Below are positions 15,801 through 25,527 of a stretch of DNA of 64,000 nucleotides, piece after piece. This stretch comes from Acidimicrobiaceae bacterium. GTDB taxonomy: Bacteria; Actinomycetota; Acidimicrobiia; Acidimicrobiales; RAAP-2. The notes beneath the pieces were generated by a model. That model ran no database searches. It was not told the DNA's origin and was given only the letters and a program-made list of their open reading frames with translations. The position numbers and the translations under genes were made by a program. How positions within the stretch are numbered: the first letter of the stretch is position 1; each line of letters starts with the position of its first letter. Location of the stretch: the NCBI GenBank assembly GCA_947455165.1, contig CANGMP010000002.1, forward strand, positions 1 to 64,000. Direction: 5' to 3'.

Positions 15801-17618
15801 ATGACAACTACTGCAACCGAACACCACGAGTACGACGTACTCATCATCGGCGCCGGTGGCGCCGGTCTGCGTGCGGCCATTGAGGCCAAGCAGCGCGGAC
15901 TCAAGGTCGGCATCATCACCAAGTCACTCCTCGGTAAGGCCCACACGGTCATGGCCGAAGGTGGCATGGCCGCAGCCATGGGCAACGTCTACGAAGAGGA
16001 CAACTGGATGGTCCACTTCCGCGACACCATGCGTGGTGGCAAGTACCTCAACAACTACCGCATGGCGGAGCTGCACGCCAAGGAGTCCCCGGACCGCGTC
16101 TGGGAGCTCGAGCAGTGGGGCGCCCTCTTTGACCGCACCAAGGACGGCAAGATCCTCCAGCGTGACTTCGGTGGCCACCGCTACGCCCGTCTGGCGCACG
16201 TCGGTGACCGCACCGGTCTCGAACTGATTCGTACCCTGCAGCAGAAGGTCGTCTCGATGGGCACCGACGTGTTCATGGAGTGCAAGGTCCTTCGCCTGCT
16301 GCACGACCAGGACGGCAAGATTGCTGGTGCCGTCGCGTACTGGCGCGCCAACGGTGAGTTCGTAACCTTCTCCGCCAAGGCCGTCATCTTGGCCACCGGT
16401 GGTGTTGGTAAGTCGTGGAAGTTCACCTCCAACTCATGGGAGGGCACCGGTGACGGTCACGCCATGGCCATGTGGGCCGGCGCTGAGCTCATCGATATGG
16501 AGTGCATCCAGTTCCACCCGACCGGCATGGTCTGGCCACTTTCGGTGCGAGGCATTCTCGTCACCGAAGGTGTCCGTGGTGACGGTGGAGTGCTTCGTAA
16601 CTCCGACGGCGAGCGCTTCATGTTCAACTATGTCGCTGACATGTTCCGTGCCGAAACAGCCGAATCAGAAGATGAGGCTGACCGTTGGTACGACGACCAC
16701 GCCGCTGGACGTCGCCCCCCGGAACTTTTGCCCCGTGACGAAGTGGCTCGCGCCATCAACACTGAGGTCAAGGCCGGTCGTGGATCACCCCACGGCGGTG
16801 TCTTCTTGGACATTGCCTCGCGCCGTTCGGCCGAATTCATTCGTCGCCGTCTCCCCTCTATGTACCACCAGTTCATGGAGTTGGCCGGCGTGGACATCAC
16901 TCGTGAAGCGATGGAAATCGGACCGACCTGCCACTACATCATGGGTGGTGTGAAGGTTGACGCCGACACTGCCGCGACCAAGGTTCCTGGTCTCTTTGCC
17001 GCCGGTGAAGTTGCCGGTGGTATGCACGGTGCCAACCGCCTCGGTGGAAACTCACTGTCGGACCTCATCGTCTTTGGTCGCCGAGCCGGTATGGGCGCCG
17101 CCGACTACGTCGAAGGCATGCAGGGAACTGCGAAGTTCCAGCAGGGTGAAGTTGACGCCGCCATCGCCGAGGCGCTCGCGCCGTTCAACCGTGAACAGGG
17201 CGAGAACCCCTACGACATCCAGCGTGACCTGCAGGAAATGATGCAGGCCAACGTCGGCATCATCCGTACAGGATCCGAAGTCGAAGAGGCCATCAACCAG
17301 CTCGAAGTCTTCACCGAGCGCGTGCAGAACATTGCCCTCAAGGGCGGCCGCCAGTACAACCCCGGTTGGAACCTGGCTACCGACCTGCCGAGCATGCTCA
17401 CGGTGTCCAAGTGCACCGCCCGCGGCGCACGGGACCGTAAGGAATCACGTGGTGGACACACCCGTGAAGATTTCCCGGGTACCGACGCCCAGCTCGCCCA
17501 GGTCAATATCGGTCACACCCTCGAGGGTGGCGACTGGACTGCCTCAATCAAGACGGAACCAATTCCGTTGCTCCCAATTCCTGCTGAACTCAAGGCACTC
17601 CTCGAGGAGGGTAAGTAA
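15801..17618 (+). CDS. sdhA: Succinate dehydrogenase flavoprotein subunit
   Basis: The ATG at 15801 follows AGGAGCTGAC and is preferred to the track start. The 605-residue protein has the FAD dinucleotide loop IIGAGGAGLRAA, the FGGHRYARLAHVGDRTG segment that includes the flavin/substrate region, QFHPTGMVWP, and HGANRLGGNSLSDLIVFG near the C-terminal part. It oxidises succinate to fumarate and feeds electrons to the Fe-S subunit. The HRYARLAHVGDRTGLELI version, instead of HSRxRxxxAADRTGH, is typical of Sdh1-type enzymes. Translation runs on into sdhB through a TAATG overlap. Confidence 0.96.
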   Translation: MTTTATEHHEYDVLIIGAGGAGLRAAIEAKQRGLKVGIITKSLLGKAHTVMAEGGMAAAMGNVYEEDNWMVHFRDTMRGGKYLNNYRMAELHAKESPDRVWELEQWGALFDRTKDGKILQRDFGGHRYARLAHVGDRTGLELIRTLQQKVVSMGTDVFMECKVLRLLHDQDGKIAGAVAYWRANGEFVTFSAKAVILATGGVGKSWKFTSNSWEGTGDGHAMAMWAGAELIDMECIQFHPTGMVWPLSVRGILVTEGVRGDGGVLRNSDGERFMFNYVADMFRAETAESEDEADRWYDDHAAGRRPPELLPRDEVARAINTEVKAGRGSPHGGVFLDIASRRSAEFIRRRLPSMYHQFMELAGVDITREAMEIGPTCHYIMGGVKVDADTAATKVPGLFAAGEVAGGMHGANRLGGNSLSDLIVFGRRAGMGAADYVEGMQGTAKFQQGEVDAAIAEALAPFNREQGENPYDIQRDLQEMMQANVGIIRTGSEVEEAINQLEVFTERVQNIALKGGRQYNPGWNLATDLPSMLTVSKCTARGARDRKESRGGHTREDFPGTDAQLAQVNIGHTLEGGDWTASIKTEPIPLLPIPAELKALLEEGK

Positions 17619-18397
17619 TGACTGACGTAACAATGCGAATTTGGCGCGGTGACGCCAATGGTGGTGAGTTCGAGAACTACACGCTTGAGCAGAATGAGGG
17701 CGAAGTCGTCCTCGACGTAATCCACCGCATTCAGGCCACCGAGGCACCCGACCTCGCGTGTCGCTGGAACTGCAAGGCCGGCAAGTGCGGTTCGTGTGCC
17801 GTGGAAATCAATGGCAAGCCCCGCCTCATGTGCATGACGCGCATGTCGGACATGCCCGAGGGTCCCGTCACGGTGACGCCGATGAAGACCTTCCCAATTA
17901 TCCGCGACCTCGTCACCGACGTCTCCTTCAACTACCGTCAGGCCGAGAAGGTGCCAGCCCTGCTGCCACCTCCCATGCCTGAAGGCGGTTACCGCATGTT
18001 CCAAGAAGACGTGGAGCGCGGCCAGGAGTTCCGAAAGTGCATCGAGTGCTTCATGTGCCAGGACGTCTGCCATGTCATCCGTGACCACGAAGAGAACAAG
18101 CAGCACTACGCCGGTCCGCGATTCTTCATTCGCTACGCCGAGCTGGAGATGCACCCGCTGGACACCAACGACCGTCGTGACTTGGTTCGTGAAGAGATGG
18201 GTCTCGGCTATTGCAACATCACTAAGTGCTGCACCGAGGTCTGCCCTGAGCACATCAAGATCACTGACAACGCCATCATCCCGTTGAAGGAGCGTGTCGT
18301 TGACGCGCACTACGACCCGGTGGCGTGGCTCGGACGCAAGATCCGTCGCAAGACCAAGGTCTCGGCGGCCGACGCGGCCGTTCAGCCAGCCCCGTAG
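17618..18397 (+). CDS. sdhB: Succinate dehydrogenase iron-sulfur subunit
   Basis: The 259-residue protein starts at the ATG inside the SdhA stop (TAATG). It has a plant-type 2Fe-2S motif CRWNCKAGKCGSCAVEING, followed by a C-terminal ferredoxin domain with CIECFMCQDVCHV and CCTEVCPEHIKITDNAIIPLKE, which supply the 4Fe-4S and 3Fe-4S ligands. It carries electrons from SdhA to the membrane anchor and quinone. Its place directly after sdhA in a compact operon confirms the role. Confidence 0.95.
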   Translation: MTDVTMRIWRGDANGGEFENYTLEQNEGEVVLDVIHRIQATEAPDLACRWNCKAGKCGSCAVEINGKPRLMCMTRMSDMPEGPVTVTPMKTFPIIRDLVTDVSFNYRQAEKVPALLPPPMPEGGYRMFQEDVERGQEFRKCIECFMCQDVCHVIRDHEENKQHYAGPRFFIRYAELEMHPLDTNDRRDLVREEMGLGYCNITKCCTEVCPEHIKITDNAIIPLKERVVDAHYDPVAWLGRKIRRKTKVSAADAAVQPAP

Positions 18398-18403
18398 TAA
18401 GCC

Positions 18404-18757
18404 ATGGTCGACTTCTTGAGCGCGGACTGGTTCCGCTCCATGAATGAGGCCCTGGAGGCGGTGACGCCTGAATCTGCATCAACGTGGCGGGTGGTGTTCG
18501 AGTGGGCCGATGGCCCCTCGACACTCCCCCACGCGATGACGTTGAGCTCCATTGAACGCTCCGTTGCAATCACCCTCGGTGACCATCTCGCCGCCGACGC
18601 CCTCGTCACCATGAGTTACGTTGATGCCAAGAGTCTCTTTGACGGTTCACTCGAGCCCGCCACTGCTCTGCGCGAAGGACGGTTCAAGCTCCGTGGCGAC
18701 ACCGAAGCCATTGTGGCTATGGCCAACGCGCTTCGCAGCGCTGTAGCGAGCGCTTAG
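18404..18757 (+). CDS. SCP2-like sterol-carrier-domain protein
   Basis: The 117-residue protein begins six bases after the sdhB stop. It has the pattern of a bacterial SCP2 domain: an ITLGDHLAADALVTMSYVDAKSLFDGSLEP segment, then the conserved EGRFKLRGDTEAIVAMANAL end. Such domains form a hydrophobic tunnel that binds lipid or acyl chains. Its position at the tail of the sdh operon suggests co-transcription, though a link to respiration is not evident. Its stop overlaps the stop of the convergent pentapeptide-repeat gene by four bases. Confidence 0.75.
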   Translation: MVDFLSADWFRSMNEALEAVTPESASTWRVVFEWADGPSTLPHAMTLSSIERSVAITLGDHLAADALVTMSYVDAKSLFDGSLEPATALREGRFKLRGDTEAIVAMANALRSAVASA

Positions 18758-20049
18758 CGCGACCCGGGGCCCTTAATGGCCCCACCACGCACCACCCACT
18801 TGGCGGGTAGGGACGCCGGGGTACCACTCGTTCCCGTCGCCAAGAGACCCTTCAATACAGCCGTGCCAAGCACCACGCCCCGCAAGGCGGTGTTACTCAA
18901 ATTGGCGTTCGTAAGGTTGGCACCAGAAAAGATGGCCTTGGTGAGATTGGCGTGGATGAAGACGCTGTTGGAGGCGACTGATTTCGAGAAGTCGAACTCG
19001 GTCAGGTTGGCTCCCGAGAAGTTGGCCTGCGTGGCGTTCGAACTCTGGGCCGTGGCCTTGTAGAGCGACGCCTGTGAAAGGTCAGCGCCAACGAGCGAAG
19101 TGTGGCTCAAATTCGCCCCGTTGAAGTTGGCGCTCGTGAGATTGACTCCGTTGAAGTTCGAGTAGTTGAGGTTCGCACCAGTCAAGTTGGCGCCCTGCAG
19201 CGAGAAGCCGATGAATGAGCTGTACGAGAGCTGGGCGTGGCGTAAGACGGCGCCAGGACCAATCAGGTAGCCGCGCTGGACTCCCCAGAGATTCGGCAAC
19301 GCACTCGGCGTTCCCACCATCGATCCCGACGTCACCCCGGCCAGCGATGCCCCCGTGAATGTCGCACTAGCAATCGTGGCACCCGTCAGGGTTGAATCAC
19401 GGAGGTTGACGCGCGTGAGATTCGCACTGGTGAGGTCGGCGCGCGAAAGATTGGCAGCGTGCAGTGACGCATTGGTGAGATCAGCGCTCGAGAGATCGGC
19501 CCCAACCAGGATTGACTCTGGGCCTACGAGGTAGCCGGCCGCGAGAATCCAGCCAGTCGGCAGGGCTACGGAGGTTCCGACGATGCCTCCGGTGATCACG
19601 CCAGAGAGGTTGGCCGAGCGCAGGCTCGCTCCCGTGACGTCGATGCCTCGGAGGTCGTCGCCGGTCAGGTTGGCCTTAGGCCCGAGGAGAAAACCTCGTG
19701 AGACTTTCCAGCCCGACGGAAGTGACGAGGGAGTGCCGACAATGCCACGCGAGATGACGCCGTCCAACTTGGCCCCGGTGAGGTTCACTCCGGTCAGATT
19801 GGTGCCGATCATGACCGAGCTGGCCAGATTGGCGTTCGAGAGGTCGGTTCCAGTGAAGTTCGTGCTGGTGAAGTTAAACCCAGGTAAAGAAAGACCGCCC
19901 CATGAGCAGTGCAGGTAAGCACCGCCGGCTTTGGGCAGGCTCTGACACGGCGGAGTCGTGGTCGTTGTGGTGCCCTTGGCCTGAGCAGCCACCGGGGGAA
20001 AAGCGAGCAGGATGGCACCTGCGACCGTGGCAAAACGAGAGAAACGCAT
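18754..20049 (-). CDS. Secreted pentapeptide-repeat protein with GTPxxLP linker modules
   Basis: The 431-residue protein has a signal peptide (MRFSRFATVAGAILLAFPPVAAQA). The mature part is a run of A(N/D)Lxx pentapeptide repeats, which fold as a right-handed quadrilateral helix. Four interruptions share the pattern GTPSxLPxxWxVxxGxLxGPxAxL (GIVGTPSSLPSGWKVSRGFL, GIVGTSVALPTGWILAAGYL, SMVGTPSALPNLWGVQRGYL and the C-terminal GTPASLPAKWVVRGG). These may be loops or sheet extensions on the repeat helix. The same module occurs in the secreted protein at 45733-47313. Function is unknown; a surface or matrix role is likely. It lies downstream of malate dehydrogenase on the same strand. Confidence 0.88.
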   Translation of the reverse strand: MRFSRFATVAGAILLAFPPVAAQAKGTTTTTTPPCQSLPKAGGAYLHCSWGGLSLPGFNFTSTNFTGTDLSNANLASSVMIGTNLTGVNLTGAKLDGVISRGIVGTPSSLPSGWKVSRGFLLGPKANLTGDDLRGIDVTGASLRSANLSGVITGGIVGTSVALPTGWILAAGYLVGPESILVGADLSSADLTNASLHAANLSRADLTSANLTRVNLRDSTLTGATIASATFTGASLAGVTSGSMVGTPSALPNLWGVQRGYLIGPGAVLRHAQLSYSSFIGFSLQGANLTGANLNYSNFNGVNLTSANFNGANLSHTSLVGADLSQASLYKATAQSSNATQANFSGANLTEFDFSKSVASNSVFIHANLTKAIFSGANLTNANLSNTALRGVVLGTAVLKGLLATGTSGTPASLPAKWVVRGGAIKGPGSR

Positions 20050-20133
20050 GGGGCAACTCTAGTGAGGGCGCCCTAGCGATTTTTGGTCGGCCTTCGTAGG
20101 CCTGAATCGTTAGAGATCCCAGGATGAAAACCA

Positions 20134-20165
20134 AAATGGCCCCGTGGAGATCCACGAGGCCATTT
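20134..20165 (-). terminator. Intrinsic terminator of malate dehydrogenase
   Basis: AAATGGCC and GGCCATTT pair outside CGTGG and CCACG, with one mismatch and a 4-base AGAT loop. On the minus strand the hairpin follows the mdh stop by 13 bases and is trailed by GGTTTTC. Confidence 0.75.
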
Positions 20166-20178
20166 GGAAGATGGTGAT

Positions 20179-21168
20179 TTAGATCAGACCGAGAGCCTGA
20201 ACTTCGTCGCGCTCGGCGATCAATTCGTCAGTGGTGACCTTGATCTTCTCAGCGGCGAACTCGTTGATTTCGAAGCCTTCCTTGACCTTCCAGTCACCCT
20301 TGCCATCGGCAACGATGGGGAAACCAAAGGTGAGACCGGCGGGCACGCCGTACTCGCCGTTTGAGGTCACGGCCACCGAGACACAGTCGTCAGCCGCCGT
20401 CGGGAAGACGAGGTCGTGGACCGTGTCGATGGCGGCGTTGGCAGCCGAAGCAGCCGAGCTGGCACCACGAGCTTCAATGATCGCGGCGCCACGCTTTTGC
20501 ACCGTCGAGATGAAGTCGGTCTGGAGCCAGGCGTGGTCGCTGATGGCTGCTGTAGCGGCAGCACCGGCGACGGTGGCGTTGTAGAAGTCGGGGTACTGGG
20601 TAGCCGAGTGGTTACCCCAGATAGCGAGGTTCTTCACGTTCTCGACTGGTGAGCCGGCCTTCTTCGCGATCTGCGTTTCGGCACGGTTCTGGTCGAGGCG
20701 GGTCATCGCGAACCAACGGTCGGCCGGAACTTCGGGCGCGTTGGAACGGGCAATGAGGCAGTTGGTGTTGCAGGGGTTACCTACGACCAAGACGCGAACG
20801 TCGCTGGCGGCGTTCTCGGCGATAGCGCGGCCCTGGGGCTTAAAGATGCCACCGTTGACGTTCAAGAGGTCACCGCGCTCCATGCCGGCCTTGCGGGGAA
20901 TCGAACCAACGAGGAGTGCCCAGTTGGTGCCGTCGAAGGCATGCTTGAGGTCGCTGGTGGCCTCAATACCGGCGAGCAGCGGGAAGGCGCAGTCGTCGAG
21001 TTCCATGACGACGCCCTCGAGCGACTTCATGGCCGGCTCGATTTCGAGCAGGCGCAGGACGACCGGCTGGTCGGGTCCAAAGAGGGCGCCAGAGGCAATA
21101 CGGAAGAGGAGCTGGTAGCCGATTTGGCCGGCAGCGCCCGTAACGGTGACGTGCTTGGGGGTGGTCAT
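20179..21168 (-). CDS. mdh: Malate dehydrogenase
   Basis: The 329-residue enzyme interconverts malate and oxaloacetate with NAD in the TCA cycle. The Rossmann loop is [19 protein letters not shown]. The [26 protein letters not shown] segment, [13 protein letters not shown], the substrate-binding MTRLDQNRA and the catalytic [11 protein letters not shown] histidine are all present. These define the cytosolic-type MDH subgroup. The start has a strong ribosome site (AAGGAGAGAAC). A terminator follows the gene, so it is likely monocistronic. Confidence 0.97.
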   Translation of the reverse strand: MTTPKHVTVTGAAGQIGYQLLFRIASGALFGPDQPVVLRLLEIEPAMKSLEGVVMELDDCAFPLLAGIEATSDLKHAFDGTNWALLVGSIPRKAGMERGDLLNVNGGIFKPQGRAIAENAASDVRVLVVGNPCNTNCLIARSNAPEVPADRWFAMTRLDQNRAETQIAKKAGSPVENVKNLAIWGNHSATQYPDFYNATVAGAAATAAISDHAWLQTDFISTVQKRGAAIIEARGASSAASAANAAIDTVHDLVFPTAADDCVSVAVTSNGEYGVPAGLTFGFPIVADGKGDWKVKEGFEINEFAAEKIKVTTDELIAERDEVQALGLI

Positions 21169-21358
21169 GTTCTCTCCTTATGAGATCAATTCGCCGGCGA
21201 CACCGTCACGAATGGGGTGCATACCGCACCGTTTACTTTAGTTCCGCCCCAGCCTGGACTACCCGTGGCGCCTCGTAGTACGTGTTGCGCGAGGAGCCTT
21301 ATTTATCCCCCTTGGAGCGCATATCCGATGCGGGGAAAGTGGAAGCGGCGAGCAGTTT

Positions 21359-21403
21359 GCTGGGGTCCTCGCCACCCCAGCGGAGCGCCGGGATAGCGAG
21401 GAC
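21359..21403. other. Overlapping inverted repeats downstream of the large secreted protein gene
   Basis: Two alternative stems share bases: GCTGGGGT/ACCCCAGC (21359-21366, 21374-21381) and GTCCTCGC/GCGAGGAC (21365-21372, 21396-21403). They lie within 55 bases after the stop of the propeller/Fn3 gene. No T-run follows, so a simple terminator is uncertain. The rest of the 243-base gap to mdh (21169-21411) shows no ORF or RNA gene that I recognise. Confidence 0.4.
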
Positions 21404-21411
21404 TCCGATAC

Positions 21412-24400
21412 CTAACGGGTGGCGATCACTACGCATCTGGTCGCGGCGGCCACGACAACTGGACCACCAATCCCAAACGTCGTGTCGGGCGCGCCGGCGA
21501 CGATTGCAATGACGACCTCACTATGGCCGAGTCGGGTGAGGGCACGGCGAAGCACGTCTCGAGCGTGTGACGCGCGGGCTAACCGGACTGCAGGGAGCAT
21601 CCCGGGATTGCCGTATCCGGTGACGGTCACCGACCAGCGGCCGGCGGCCACGATGGCGAGAGCCAGCGTCGTTATCTGTTGTGCCATGACGGTAGTCACG
21701 GTCGTGCTACTCGCCGCAAAACCGTTGATGCGCTGACTGATCGTCGCACCGACCGGGGTGACGGCCGTAAATGATTGATTAGCCGAGTTACCGGCTAGCG
21801 AGGTCGCGGCGACCGCAAAGGCGTATTGACTTCCGTTAGTCAAGTTGAAAATGGTGCACGCCAGACCTGTGGTGATGCACTGATGGCCATGACCATCAGA
21901 GACGGTGTACGAAGTGACCTCACTACCCCCGTTGTCGCTAGGAGCCGACCACGAAAAATGAGCGGTGCGAGAACCTGCGGTGACCGAGAGAGTTCGGGGT
22001 GCGCCGGGTACCCGATTGGTTGTTGCCGTGCTTGCATCACTGAGCGGTGAGCTGCCCCACGCATTCAACGCAGCGACAGTAACTACGTAGCTGGTTCCAA
22101 CTCGAAGCCCTCGAATCGTACAGCTGGTCCAGTTTGCGCTGATGCCGGGGCCGGCAGTACATGAGAAGGAGTTGCCGTTCTCGTCAGTCGCCGTAGCAAC
22201 GTATGAAGTAACGACAGAACCACCATCATTCACTGGGGCGTTCCACCAGGCAGTAATGATGCCCGGCCCACCAAGCACAGTGACTGCTGAGGGGCTGGCG
22301 GAGGCAGTCTTGGCGGTAGCACTAACACTTCCAGAGCCACTGTCACCGACTGCGCTCGTTGCGATGACGTACAGGGTGAAGCTCACGCCACCGGCGAGTC
22401 CCGTACAGGTGATGGTGGTCACGTTGCCCGAACCCGAACAGGCTCCGCTCCAGCTGTAGGACTTCACGTCACTGCCACCAGTCGTGCTGCTGGACCAGTC
22501 AAAGGTGATCGTTCCGGCGGACGAAATGGGTTCGGCCGTAACGGTCGGCGATGCAGGAACCGAGTACGTCAGCACAGTGACGCCATCGCCCAGGTCGGAC
22601 GAACCAGATGCATTATTCGCGATAACGGTGACGGTGTAGCTCGTACCGTTCGCCAATCCATTGATGTTGCAACTTGTCCAATTCGCGCTGATGCCTGGGC
22701 CGGCATTGCATGAGAAGGAGTTGCCGTCCGCGTCAGCAGCTGTTGCCGTATACGAAGTGACGGTGGCGCCTCCATCGTCTGCGGGTGGAGTCCAGCTGAC
22801 CCCGATTGAACCGTGTCCGCTACTGGCGACAACGTCGATCGGCGGCGTCGGTGGGGCGGTGGGAATGGCAGTGTCCGAAGGTGCCGACGCGTCACTCGAA
22901 CCAATGGCATTCTTCGCAATGACCCGGAAGATGTACGAGTGACGATTGGTTAAGCCATAGAACGTGGCCGAGAAAGTATTCGAATCAACGGAGAGCGAAC
23001 AGCCGACCTGCTGAAATTTCCAGACGGTGGCGTCGCCGCTTCTGACGATGAAGACGTTCTGTGAAGCATCAACGGTCGGCTGGCTAAGACCGCCGTAGCC
23101 CAGTACGACCGACAGCAGTGAGCCGGAGCTGTCAAACACCATCAGACCGGGGTAACAGGCGCTCCCGACGTAGTAGAAGAGGCCGTCGGCCGACTCGCCC
23201 AACCCCGTTGGACATGGCGTACCGGAAGGGGTAAGGACCCTCGTAGATCCATCCGAAGACACCACGTAAATTGCCGCGTCGCAGCCGCTCAAATAGGACA
23301 GGCGTCCCGAGCTGTCCGAGGTCACAAAATCAGGACACTGTGAACTGCTCGTCGCCACAGTGCTGACACCCGATGGCGTCACGATATAAATCGCATTGTC
23401 GGCCAGTGAGCCAACGGCAACATTGCCGTTACGGAGGGCCGCAACGCCGCCGGGACTTGTGATAGTCGCTAACGCTGCAACGGTTCCATCGGCGGCCACA
23501 GACACGACGAGGTTGTCGCAGGTATCCGCGACGAAGAGAGTACCCGTGGGCGACATGGACAAACTCCCCGGGCAGTTGACCAATGCGTACGTAGACGTAT
23601 CGCCGCCCGGTGTCACCTTGGTCACACTGTTGGTGCAGGTGTTGTTGCCAAAGAGGTTGCCGGCAGCATCAACTGTCGTAAATCTCGAACACCACAGTGT
23701 GGCTTGTTTTTCCCCGGTAGATGCAATCGACACGCCCGCTGTCAACCCAGAGTCAGATGACCATGTCAGCCCCCCATCCGACGACTTCTGCACCGAATAG
23801 CCCGTGATTACCGAATTACCGTTCGAAGTCGGAGCCGACCAGGAGACGGTTGACTGCCCGTCGTGATTAGACGTGGCTGAGACCGAAGTGGCTTGACCGG
23901 GCGTGGTCGGAGTGGACACTAATCCACCAGGTGCGCCAGGCGACCAGCCAACGACGTTCAAGGCCAGCACCTGAATGTCGTAGGTCGTTCCATTGGCGAG
24001 GCCGCTAATGGAACAGGTCAACTGCGAAGTGGTGCATGAGGTGGCGTTACCAAGGGCGTCGGTAGCGATTGCGGTGTAGCTGGGATCAGCACCACCGCCA
24101 CTATCCGTTGTCGGATCCCACGACACAAGAATCGATGCAGCGCGAGCACTCACCGTAACGTTCGTTGGAGCGGCGGGACTTGTCACTGCCGTGGCCATAA
24201 CGCCGACAGGTGTACTTGACCCAATGGCATTGGTTGCCGCAACGTACAGTGAGTACTGCCTACCGCCGGTCAACCCGGTGCACGTCACGGTCGTGACGTT
24301 CCCCGAACCCGAACAGGCTCCGCTCCAGCTGTAGGACGTGATGTCACTCCCACCGTTGTTGTTGTCGTGCCACGTGAAGGTGATGGATCCCGAAATGGTG

Positions 24401-25508
24401 ACTGGTTGTGCACTAACCGTGGGACTTCCGGGAGCGGTCGCCGACGATTGATTCACGACTTCAATCGCACCATTGCCGGTGTCTGCGATGTAGAGACCGC
24501 CCGAACTGTCGAGTGCGAGGAAGCGAGGTTGGGCCAAGTTGCTGTTCAGAGCGGGGCCAGCAGTGGGTCTTCCGGCAAGCCCAGTTCCAACGTAGGTGTA
24601 TTTCTGATACCAGCCACCTGAAGGCACGAACATATAGACCATGCTTTCGGCCAATGACGCGACCGCAATATTTCCGTAGGTGTCGACTGCGAGTCCCCGA
24701 GGATTGTTAACCGACCCGATTAATGAAGTAGTCCACCCAGAGCCGTCAGGAGTGAGCATTTCTACGAGATTGTTATTTGTGTCAGAAACAACGAGTGCTC
24801 CAGACGGTAAGAGTGCGATGTCCGATGGACTATTGAGGGGGCTCTGGCGAGACGACCCGGGCGATGGCGATCCCGCACTTCCGGTGCCAGCAACAATGTT
24901 GAGCGTGTACCCGTATGCGCCAGGAGTTAACGAGTACACCTCGTTGGCCGTGGCGTCGGCGATGTAGATGACGCCGCTCGCGGACACGGCGATGCCACCT
25001 GGATTTGAGAGGGGTGACAGCAAAGCGTCATAGCCGTCAATCAGTGGGCCACTGCTACCGTTGCCGGCAACCACGCTGACGTTGTACTGCGAACCTGATT
25101 TCGTCAATTTGCCAACTTGATAGGCGGTCGTGAAGATGATGTTGCCACTGGGGCGGCAGCTCAATCCTCGTGGGGCATTGAGCGTGCTCGATGTCGCCGG
25201 ACCTGACGCGATGTTGCCCTTCTGCCCCGTTCCGGCGATGGTGAGAACAGTTGCGTATTGGCTCGCACTCGTCAATTCAAAAATCTTGTTGGATGTTGAA
25301 TTGGTCACGAAGATGTTGTTAGACGAGTCCAGGCAGATCCCCTAAGTCCACCGGCTAACTGGCTGGCAGTACTGAGCACCTTGAGAAGGCCGCCGCCGAG
25401 TGTGGCGGCTTCGGCCGGAGACGGCGCGGCCGTTACGGTCAGTGTTGAAATTGAAATCATGACAACAGCCAGCAGGCTGACCACGCGCCGGGAACGGGAA
25501 TTACACAT
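21412..25508 (-). CDS. Giant secreted beta-propeller / fibronectin-III protein, apparently frameshifted
   Basis: Two frames together make one gene. A signal peptide starts at the ATG at 25508 (MCNSRSRRVVSLLAVVMIS, then TVTAAPSPAEAA; ribosome site GGAG) and runs to LAGGLRG. The rest continues in another frame as GICLDSSNNIFVTNS, a clear NHL blade. Adding one G to the GGGG run at 25339-25342 joins the frames. In the 1298-residue track ORF, propeller 1 spans 1-290 and Fn3 domains follow at about 293-377 and 379-468. A third Fn3 is split (470-530 and 768-818) by a second propeller, and four more follow to 1184. The last 110 residues (SVTVTGYGNPGM, RLARASHARDVLRRAL) look OmpA-like but degenerate. 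It is probably a surface adhesin or matrix protein. Confidence 0.8.
22427..22462. repeat. 36-base direct repeat inside the propeller/Fn3 gene, copy 1
   Basis: This segment (beginning CCCGAACCCGAACAGG) is identical to 24302-24337 and encodes part of the YSWSGACSGSGNV stretch of Fn3 domain 5. The match indicates recent duplication of, or gene conversion between, Fn3 domains. Confidence 0.9.
24302..24337. repeat. 36-base direct repeat inside the propeller/Fn3 gene, copy 2
   Basis: Identical to 22427-22462. This copy encodes the YSWSGACSGSGNV stretch of the first Fn3 domain, 625 residues earlier in the protein. Confidence 0.9.
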
Positions 25509-25527
25509 TGGGTCTCCAGACCTATTT

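Noticed and set aside
21290-21411. Possible ydaO-type riboswitch between the propeller gene and mdh
   Set aside because: Stem-rich sequence but none of the conserved aptamer blocks could be matched, and the location after a stop codon does not fit.
21412-25508. Array of tandem repeats or CRISPR in the Fn3 gene
   Set aside because: The repeats are coding Fn3 segments at uneven spacing, not short regularly spaced repeats.
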